Shown piece by piece: positions 1-5,348 of a stretch of 5,348 nt of DNA (positions are counted from its first letter, which is position 1; the number at the start of each line of letters is the position of its first letter). Position numbers and translations under genes: made by a program. Below the pieces are notes generated by a model. The model saw nothing but the letters and a program-made list of their open reading frames with translations. It ran no database searches and had not been told where the DNA came from. Source of the DNA: Pseudomonadota bacterium (GTDB lineage: Bacteria; Pseudomonadota; Gammaproteobacteria; Burkholderiales; Burkholderiaceae); the NCBI GenBank assembly GCA_023441105.1, contig JAEZQX010000006.1, positions 1-5,348 on the forward strand, written 5' to 3'.

Positions 1-402
1 GCAGCGGCCTCGCCGGCCCGTGCCTGGCGGACGGTCTGCGCGGTCGACGACATCCCGATGTCCGGCGCCCGCCGCGTGGCGCGGCCGCGCGGGCTGCCGG
101 TGGCGCTGTTCCGGAACGTCGAGGGCCGGGTCTTCGCCCTGCTCGACCGCTGCCCGCACCGCGGCGGGCCGCTCTCGCAGGGCATCGTGTTCGGCGATGG
201 CGTCGCCTGCCCGCTGCACAACTGGACCATCGGCCTCGGCGATGGTCGCGCGCGCGGGCCCGACAGCGGTTGCACGCCGCGCTTCAGTGTCCGCATCCAG
301 GAAGGCATGGTGCAGCTCGATGCCGAGGAGCTGGCGAGCCATGCGCTGGACGAGCCGGCGCCGGTCGCGCCGGGTAATCGGTTCGCGGCCGGTGCGCGAT
401 GA
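1..402 (+). CDS. nirD: Nitrite reductase [NAD(P)H] small subunit NirD, Rieske-type, 5' end outside window
   Basis: Small subunit of the cytoplasmic assimilatory nitrite reductase, which works with the siroheme/FAD subunit NirB to reduce nitrite to ammonium. The frame is open from base 1. Counting that codon as 1, the family start pattern W9-R-T-V-C then D-D-I-P lies ahead of the first Met (codon 20, base 58), so the true start is upstream and Met20 is not a credible start. A complete Rieske [2Fe-2S] ligand set is visible: C51-P-H53 and C70-P-L-H73, inside CPHRGGPLSQG and CPLHNW. Some NirD proteins have lost these ligands; this one keeps them. The fold seems nearly complete, probably missing only a few N-terminal residues. 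The stop TGA (400-402) overlaps the nasA ATG (399-401) as ATGA, so the two are probably translationally coupled. nirB is expected just upstream. A generic Rieske ferredoxin is the alternative, but the motif details and nasA neighbour favour NirD. Confidence 0.93.
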   Translation, partial: AAASPARAWRTVCAVDDIPMSGARRVARPRGLPVALFRNVEGRVFALLDRCPHRGGPLSQGIVFGDGVACPLHNWTIGLGDGRARGPDSGCTPRFSVRIQEGMVQLDAEELASHALDEPAPVAPGNRFAAGAR

Positions 403-3290
403 ATCCAGCGGCCATCTCACAGACGCGTTCGACCTGTCCCTATTGCGGCGTCGGCTGCGGCGTCGTGATCGAATCGCTCGGTGAGCGGATCGTCGGCGTG
501 CGCGGTGATCCGGCGCATCCGGCCAACGGCGGGCGCCTGTGCACCAAAGGCAGTACCTTGCATCTCACTGCCGCCGAGCCGGTGACGCGCGTGACGCGGC
601 TGCTGCGCCCGGCGTCCCGGGCTGCCCGCGGCGATGCGCCGCAGCCGCTCGGCTGGGACGAGGCGCTGGACCAGGCCGGCGAGCGTTTCGGGTCGATCAT
701 TGCCGCGCACGGGTCGGATGCCGTCGGTTTCTATGTCTCGGGCCAGTTGCTGACCGAGGACTACTACGTCTTCAACAAGCTCGCCAAGGGGCTGATCGGC
801 ACCAACAACATCGACACCAACTCGCGCCTGTGCATGAGCAGCGCCGTTGCCGGCTACAAGCGCACCCTCGGCGTCGACGCGCCGCCCGCCTGCTACGACG
901 ACATCGAGCAGGCCGGCATGATCCTGATCGCCGGCGCCAACCCGGCGATCGCGCATCCGATCCTGTTTCGGCGCATCGAGGCGGCCCGCCGTGACCGGCC
1001 CGGTCTCAAGCTGGTGGTGGTCGATCCGCGGCGCACCGAGACCGCGGCTGCTGCCGACCTCCACCTGCCCATCCTGCCCGGCAGCGACGTCGCCCTGTTC
1101 CATGGCATCCTGCACCTGCTGGTTTGGGAAGGACGCATCGACGCGGCCTTCATCGCGGCGCACACCACCGGCTTCGACGGGTTGCGCCGCCGCTTGGCTT
1201 CCTTCCATCCGCAGCAGGTCGCGCGCTCGTGCGGCATCGGCGTGGATGCGCTGGCGCAGGCGGCGAACTGGTTCGCGGATGCCGGTCCGGTCCTGTCGCT
1301 CTACTGCCAGGGTCTGAACCAGAGCAGCAGCGGTACCGACAAGAATGCCGCGCTGATCAACCTGCATCTGGCCACCGGGCAGATCGGCAAGCCCGGCGCC
1401 GGACCGCTGTCGCTGACGGGGCAGCCGAATGCGATGGGCGGACGCGAGGTCGGCGGCATGGCCAACCTGTTGAGCGGCCACCGCGACCTCGCCGATGCCG
1501 GACACCGCGCCGAAGTCGCCCGGCTATGGGGTGTCCGGCAGGTGCCGGCGCGACCGGGCCGCACGGCCGTGGAGATGTTCCAGGCGGCGGCGGACGGCGA
1601 GATCCGCGCGCTGTGGATCGCCTGCACGAATCCGGCGCAGTCCCTGCCGGACCAGGCGATGGTCAGGCGCGCCCTGCAGCGGGCGGAGTACGTGGTGGTG
1701 CAGGAGGCCTTCGCGACGACGGCGACCTGTGCACATGCCGACTTGCTGCTGCCGGCAAGCACCTGGGGAGAGAAGGAGGGCACCGTCACCAATAGCGAAC
1801 GCCGCATCAGCCGCGTACGCGCCGCCGTTGCGCCGGCGGGGCAGGCGCGGGCGGATTGGCGCATCGTCGTGGATTTCGCGCGCCGGCTGGAACGCGTGCT
1901 GGCGCTGCATGGCCTGCCGTCGCCAACCGTGTCCGGGCAGACGCTCTTCCCCTACGAGACGCCCGAAGAGGTCTGGAACGAACATCGCGAATCGACGCGC
2001 GGCCGAGACCTGGACATCACCGGCCTGAGCTATGCGCTGCTGGAGCAGGCACCCCAGCAATGGCCGATGCCATCGGGCCGGTCCGCCGGCAGGGCGCGAC
2101 TCTACGAGGACGGCGTCTTCGCCACCGCCGACGGCCGCGCCCGCTTCGCGGACGTCGGCTGCAAGCCGCTTGCAGAGCCGGTCGACGCGCGATTTCCGTT
2201 CAGTCTCGCCACCGGAAGGCTGCGCGACCAATGGCATGGCATGAGCCGCACCGGCACGCTTGGCCGTCTCTTCGGCCAGGCAGCCGAGCCGGCGGTCGCC
2301 TTGCATCCAGTCGATCTCGCGCGGCGCGGCCTGGCAGAAGGCGAGCTCGTGCAGGTGACCTCCCGGCGGGGCTCGATCGTGCTGCCGGCAGCCGTGAGCG
2401 ACGAGGTAGGTCGGATGCAGGCGTGGATTCCCATGCACTGGGGCAGCGAATTCCTGTCCGGTCGGAAGGCCGAGGGCGAACGCCACGGTGGCGTCAACGA
2501 GCTTACCAATCCCGCCAGTTGCCCGCAGTCGCTGCAGCCCGAGCTCAAGCACAGTGCCGTCAGGATCGAGAAGGCCGAATTGCCCTGGTCGCTGCTCGGC
2601 GCCGCCTGGCTGTCGCGCCCCGATGGCCTGGCGGCGCTGCAGTCGTTGCGCCAGCTGATGGGCGAGTTCGCGTTCACGGCCTGCGTTCCTTTCGGCCGCG
2701 AGCCGATCGACGCGGCCGAAGCCGGCGCCATGGGGCCGCCCGGGCGATTCGGCGTCATGTTCCGGGCGGCGGACCTGCAACCGCCACCCGCGCGGCTGCT
2801 GCAGGCGCTCGAAGCGATTCTTGGACTCGCGGGTGCCGGCGTCCTGCGCTACGAGGATGCCGCGCGTGGCCAGCGTCGCGCGATGCGGCTGGCTGCCGGC
2901 ACCCGCGGCTCCGGCGGGCAGGAAACCGCAACGCTGCAGGCATTCCTGCTTGCCGGCGACACCCGTGCCGAATCCTGGGTCCGCGCGCTGCTCCAGCAGC
3001 AACTGCCGGCGCAGGCCTTCGGCAGGCAACTGCTGCGGCCCGGTGCGGCGGCGCCGGACGGAGTCGGCGCGCGCAGCCGCCAGGTCTGCGCCTGCTTCGA
3101 CGTCAGCGAGGCCAGCATCCGCGAAGCGGCCCGCACGGCCGACGGCGACGAGGCGCGGCGGCTCGCAAGCGTGCAGGGGCGGCTGGGTTGCGGCACCCAC
3201 TGCGGCTCATGCCTGCCGGAGGTGCGCAGGCTGCTGCGCGAGGAGCTGCCGGTAATCGCCGGGATGTCCGCCGCCGGAGTATCCTCGTGA
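399..3290 (+). CDS. nasA: Assimilatory nitrate reductase catalytic subunit (Mo-bis-MGD, 4Fe-4S, C-terminal BFD-like domain)
   Basis: Cytoplasmic molybdoenzyme of 963 residues reducing nitrate to nitrite. The N-terminal [4Fe-4S] site is C13-x2-C16-x3-C20-x27-C48 (CPYCGVGC, then GGRLCTKG). The probable Mo-ligand cysteine is C145 in NSRLCMSSAV, as in Nas/Nap enzymes. The molybdopterin oxidoreductase core continues through YCQGLNQSSSGTDKN (from 302) and GQPNAMGGREVGG (341-353). The dinucleotide-binding domain spans about 599-727 and includes NELTNPASCPQSLQPELKHS. A linker region (about 730-890) leads to a BFD-like [2Fe-2S] domain with C897-x-C899 and C935-x2-C938 plus an extra C931; this is the likely electron entry point. 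No Tat signal is seen, which argues against periplasmic Nap. The ATG overlaps the nirD stop and has no strong Shine-Dalgarno, which fits coupling. Its TGA overlaps the cobA GTG. No dedicated reductase subunit (NasB-like) is visible here, so the electron donor is unknown. Confidence 0.96.
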   Translation: MNPAAISQTRSTCPYCGVGCGVVIESLGERIVGVRGDPAHPANGGRLCTKGSTLHLTAAEPVTRVTRLLRPASRAARGDAPQPLGWDEALDQAGERFGSIIAAHGSDAVGFYVSGQLLTEDYYVFNKLAKGLIGTNNIDTNSRLCMSSAVAGYKRTLGVDAPPACYDDIEQAGMILIAGANPAIAHPILFRRIEAARRDRPGLKLVVVDPRRTETAAAADLHLPILPGSDVALFHGILHLLVWEGRIDAAFIAAHTTGFDGLRRRLASFHPQQVARSCGIGVDALAQAANWFADAGPVLSLYCQGLNQSSSGTDKNAALINLHLATGQIGKPGAGPLSLTGQPNAMGGREVGGMANLLSGHRDLADAGHRAEVARLWGVRQVPARPGRTAVEMFQAAADGEIRALWIACTNPAQSLPDQAMVRRALQRAEYVVVQEAFATTATCAHADLLLPASTWGEKEGTVTNSERRISRVRAAVAPAGQARADWRIVVDFARRLERVLALHGLPSPTVSGQTLFPYETPEEVWNEHRESTRGRDLDITGLSYALLEQAPQQWPMPSGRSAGRARLYEDGVFATADGRARFADVGCKPLAEPVDARFPFSLATGRLRDQWHGMSRTGTLGRLFGQAAEPAVALHPVDLARRGLAEGELVQVTSRRGSIVLPAAVSDEVGRMQAWIPMHWGSEFLSGRKAEGERHGGVNELTNPASCPQSLQPELKHSAVRIEKAELPWSLLGAAWLSRPDGLAALQSLRQLMGEFAFTACVPFGREPIDAAEAGAMGPPGRFGVMFRAADLQPPPARLLQALEAILGLAGAGVLRYEDAARGQRRAMRLAAGTRGSGGQETATLQAFLLAGDTRAESWVRALLQQQLPAQAFGRQLLRPGAAAPDGVGARSRQVCACFDVSEASIREAARTADGDEARRLASVQGRLGCGTHCGSCLPEVRRLLREELPVIAGMSAAGVSS
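3276..3279 (+). promoter_or_regulatory. Ribosome binding site deciding the cobA GTG start
   Basis: GGAG at 3276-3279 lies 7 bases before the GTG at 3287, inside the last codons of nasA. This good Shine-Dalgarno supports the GTG start. The open frame continues far upstream, but only as a shadow of nasA. Confidence 0.75.
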
Positions 3291-4270
3291 CCCGCGTCAT
3301 CACGCCTGGGGCGGCAAGCGGTCGGCTTGCTGCTGCCACGACAGGCCAGGGCCCCGGGCGGTTCGAGGGGCCTCCGCATCCCTGCGTGCTCGTCGGGGCG
3401 GGCCCCGGCGACCCCGACCTGCTCACCGTCAAGGCGATCAAGGCCTTGCGCCAGGCAACGGTGGTGCTGGTCGACGATCTGGTCGACCGCCGGGTGCTGC
3501 GCTGGACGCGGCGATCCGCGCGCATCGTCGCGGTCGGCAAGCGCGGCGGCTGCAGGAGCACGCCGCAGGCCTTCATCGAGAAGCTGATGGTTCAGGAGGC
3601 CTTGCGCGGTGAACGGGTGGTGCGGCTCAAGGGCGGTGATCCATTGGTCTTCGGCCGGGCGGGCGAGGAGATGGCGGCGCTTGCCGCTGCCGGCATCGCG
3701 GTCGAGGTGATCAACGGCATCACGTCGGGGCTCGCCGCGGCATCCGATCTGGGGGTTTCCCTCACGCATCGCGATTGCGCCAAGGGGGTGATGTTCATCA
3801 CCGGCCATGGGCGGCAGGATGCCGACGGAGTGCGAGCAAGGCGCGCCGCGCCGGGGAAGGCGGGTGTGTTGCCGTCCCGGCCACCGGACCGGTCGCAGGA
3901 GGATCAGCTCGACTGGCCGCAGATAGCCCGGACGGCGGCCGGCGGCGTCACGCTGGTGATCTACATGGGCCTGGCGCGCATCGACCAGGTGCGCGACGGC
4001 CTGTCGACGGCTTTGCCCGGAACGACGCCGGTGGCGCTGGTCGAGCGTGCCAGCCAGGCATCCGGCCGCCGGGTATTTGGCAGCCTGGAGCAGTTGCCGG
4101 CTCTCGCGGCCGGGCACCGGATCGCGAGCCCTGCGATCCTGGTCGTCGGGAAGGTGCTGGAGGAGGTCGTGTCGCGAGCCGCCGTGGAAGCGGCAACAAC
4201 GCGTCAGTTCAGCGCCGTCAGGTCGACCGACCGCTTCTCGTCCCACACCACGGCGTCGTCCACCGCATAG
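3287..4270 (+). CDS. cobA: Uroporphyrinogen-III C-methyltransferase (SUMT)
   Basis: SAM-dependent enzyme that methylates uroporphyrinogen III at C2 and C7 to give precorrin-2, the precursor of siroheme (the NirB cofactor) and of cobalamin. It has 327 residues from the GTG. Family blocks appear in order: VLVGAGPGDPDLLTVKA (34-50), VGKRGGCRSTPQAF (83-96), VRLKGGDPLVFGRAGEE (112-128), INGITSGLAAAS (142-153), LTHRDCAKGVMFITGH (159-174), LDW (208-210), LVIYMGL (223-229) and AILVVGKVL (283-291). The start overlaps the nasA stop as GTGA and has a GGAG 7 bases upstream. Three oddities stand out: about 33 residues before the first block; a low-complexity, basic segment at 175-207, longer than I expect between TGH and LDW; and a tail of about 36 residues after the last block whose final part is antisense to the lipoprotein gene. 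The dehydrogenase/ferrochelatase domain of CysG is absent, so siroheme completion must be encoded elsewhere. Next to nirD-nasA, a siroheme role is most likely. Confidence 0.95.
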   Translation: MTRVITPGAASGRLAAATTGQGPGRFEGPPHPCVLVGAGPGDPDLLTVKAIKALRQATVVLVDDLVDRRVLRWTRRSARIVAVGKRGGCRSTPQAFIEKLMVQEALRGERVVRLKGGDPLVFGRAGEEMAALAAAGIAVEVINGITSGLAAASDLGVSLTHRDCAKGVMFITGHGRQDADGVRARRAAPGKAGVLPSRPPDRSQEDQLDWPQIARTAAGGVTLVIYMGLARIDQVRDGLSTALPGTTPVALVERASQASGRRVFGSLEQLPALAAGHRIASPAILVVGKVLEEVVSRAAVEAATTRQFSAVRSTDRFSSHTTASSTA

Positions 4271-4857
4271 AGCCGGCAGCGGCCGCCGTAGGTCTGGCAG
4301 CGATCCATCGCCAGGCGCGCGGCGCCGCGAACCGCATTGACCCGCACCCAGCGGCCCTTGTCGGAGATCGCGAAGGCACGGGGCGAGTCGCCGGCGAGGA
4401 AGCGGCGATAGCCTTCCCGTCCGTCCTCGCTTACCCAGGGCAGCTTGCTGACGTCGTCCAGCGGCGCGAAAGCCGCGGCGCCGGCCAGCATCGATGGCGA
4501 GCCGCCGCGCACCAGCGCCAGTTCCAGGGTGGCGGGGTAGTGGTAGTTGGAGACACCGCCGCCCGGCAACTCGCCGTACTTGATGGCGTTGAAGACGGCG
4601 ACCGCCTTGCCGCCGTCGGCGGTGCGGCATTCGACCGCCAGGGGCTGGTCCGAGCGGGTCACGGCCAGGGTCACCGGCGCGACCACCGTCCAGCTGGCCC
4701 GGTCATTGCTCACGTCGCAGGTCGCCTCCGCGCGCTCGCCGCCGTCGGTGACGCGCAGCGCCACCTCCTGGTTGGCGGCCTTGAAGCTGGCGCAGGCGCT
4801 GAAGGTCAATACCACCAGGGCTGCAAGCCCTGCCTTGCAAACCGTCGAGTCGATCAT
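4204..4857 (-). CDS. Predicted lipoprotein of unknown function with two modules
   Basis: A 217-residue protein I cannot name. I chose the ATG at 4857-4855 because GGAG lies 6 bases upstream and the signal sequence then has normal length. An ATG at 4896 in the same frame would add 13 residues before it. The N-terminus has Lys8, a hydrophobic stretch (9-19) and a lipobox-like F-S-A-C22, implying export and lipid attachment at Cys22. Module 1 (about 30-117) contains ATCDVSNDRASWTV and VTRSDQPLAVEC, resembling a pattern of small proteobacterial lipoproteins (A-x-C-x-x-x-N-x-x-x-W, then V-x-R-S-x-x-x-L-x-V-x-C). Module 2 (about 145-207) contains RRFLAGDSPRAFAIS, GRWVRVNA and CRLYAVDDAVVW, resembling a C-terminal module I recall from other proteobacterial secreted proteins. 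Four mature cysteines (47, 77, 187, 194) fall as one pair per module and may form disulfides. The 3' end overlaps cobA tail to tail. The gene lies on the same strand as the carboxylase gene, 120 bases downstream of it, so cotranscription is possible but unproven. Confidence 0.82.
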   Translation of the reverse strand: MIDSTVCKAGLAALVVLTFSACASFKAANQEVALRVTDGGERAEATCDVSNDRASWTVVAPVTLAVTRSDQPLAVECRTADGGKAVAVFNAIKYGELPGGGVSNYHYPATLELALVRGGSPSMLAGAAAFAPLDDVSKLPWVSEDGREGYRRFLAGDSPRAFAISDKGRWVRVNAVRGAARLAMDRCQTYGGRCRLYAVDDAVVWDEKRSVDLTALN

Positions 4858-4863
4858 CGGAAT

Positions 4864-4867
4864 CTCC
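4864..4867 (-). promoter_or_regulatory. Ribosome binding site deciding the lipoprotein start
   Basis: CTCC on the + strand reads GGAG on the - strand, 6 bases before the ATG at 4857. The upstream in-frame ATG at 4896 has no comparable site, which supports the shorter protein. Confidence 0.7.
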
Positions 4868-4870
4868 ACG

Positions 4871-4906
4871 CGCCGTGCGCACTTCCGGCGGATCATCGGT
4901 CCGATG
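4871..4906. repeat. Cluster of small inverted repeats upstream of the lipoprotein gene
   Basis: CGCCG (4871-4875) pairs with CGGCG (4886-4890). The 8-base palindrome GTGCGCAC lies at 4875-4882. A near-perfect palindrome, CATCGG-T-CCGATG, follows at 4894-4906 (6-base arms, 1-base centre). They sit in the leader of the lipoprotein gene. They could be an operator or a leader hairpin, but short palindromes arise easily in GC-rich DNA. There is no following T-run on either strand, so I do not call a terminator. Confidence 0.4.
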
Positions 4907-4908
4907 GC

Positions 4909-4924
4909 CGAAAGCGCGAAAGCG
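4909..4924. repeat. Tandem 8-base direct repeat (CGAAAGCG x2)
   Basis: CGAAAGCG occurs twice back to back in the gap between the carboxylase and lipoprotein genes, 2 bases beyond the palindrome at 4894-4906. The two could together form a protein-binding site, but there is no known match and chance is plausible. No clear -35/-10 promoter was recognised in the 4858-4977 gap. Confidence 0.4.
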
Positions 4925-4977
4925 TCGCGCGGTGAATGGTCGGTGGCGGGTGAGGAGTGGCCGCCTGCGCCCGGACG

Positions 4978-5348
<371 letters not shown>

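Noticed and set aside
58..402. NirD starting at the ATG at 58
   Set aside because: This start would drop the conserved W-x-x-V-C and D-D-I-P segment that is in frame just upstream, so the gene begins outside the window.
1524..3200. 558-codon open frame on the - strand opposite nasA
   Set aside because: A shadow of nasA in GC-rich DNA. Its translation is Arg/Gly/Ala-rich without family motifs, while nasA on the + strand has complete cofactor motifs throughout.
1856..3286. Upstream extension of the cobA frame to an ATG at 1856 (804 codons in total)
   Set aside because: The extension lies wholly inside nasA in another frame and is motif-free. The GTG at 3287 has a good ribosome site and an operon-style overlap.
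4178..4194. GCCGC/GCGGC stem near the end of cobA as a possible terminator
   Set aside because: Only 5 paired bases, no following T-run, and it lies inside the cobA coding sequence.
2849..4630. 593-codon open frame on the - strand across nasA, cobA and the lipoprotein gene
   Set aside because: It crosses three well-supported genes, has low-complexity Arg-rich translation and no recognisable domain.
3775..4935. 386-codon + strand open frame over the end of cobA and antisense to the lipoprotein gene
   Set aside because: No recognisable motifs. The - strand reading has a ribosome site, a lipobox and conserved-looking modules.

Overview
The window is GC-rich and densely coding, with genes that overlap or nearly touch and no rRNA, tRNA, CRISPR array or insertion sequence. 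The protein sequences look proteobacterial. The SUMT resembles beta- and gammaproteobacterial CobA (a GKRGGCRSTPQAF block and an NGITSGLAAAS block). The nitrate reductase is the large assimilatory type with a C-terminal BFD-like iron-sulfur domain. I infer an aerobic or facultative beta- or gammaproteobacterium from remembered family patterns, not from a search.

Positions 1-4270 (+ strand) are the end of a nitrate/nitrite assimilation operon: the 3' part of nirD (Rieske-type small subunit of NAD(P)H nitrite reductase), nasA (molybdenum nitrate reductase) and cobA/SUMT (uroporphyrinogen-III C-methyltransferase). The genes are joined by 4-base stop/start overlaps (ATGA, then GTGA), which suggests one mRNA and translational coupling. 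NasA would reduce nitrate to nitrite. NirBD would reduce nitrite to ammonium; nirB is presumably upstream, outside the window. SUMT would supply precorrin-2, the precursor of the siroheme that NirB needs.

Positions 4204-5348 (- strand) face the operon. The first gene there encodes a predicted 217-residue lipoprotein of unassigned function, whose 3' end overlaps the 3' end of cobA by 67 bases. After a 120-base gap with small inverted and direct repeats comes the C-terminal part of the carboxyltransferase (beta) subunit of 3-methylcrotonyl-CoA carboxylase, from leucine catabolism. It runs off the right edge.

I see no convincing new multi-gene system. The points worth a second look are the SUMT (N-terminal extension, extra segment before the LDW motif, and a C-terminal tail encoded antisense to the lipoprotein gene), the cysteine arrangement of the NasA BFD-like domain, and the two-module, cysteine-paired lipoprotein.
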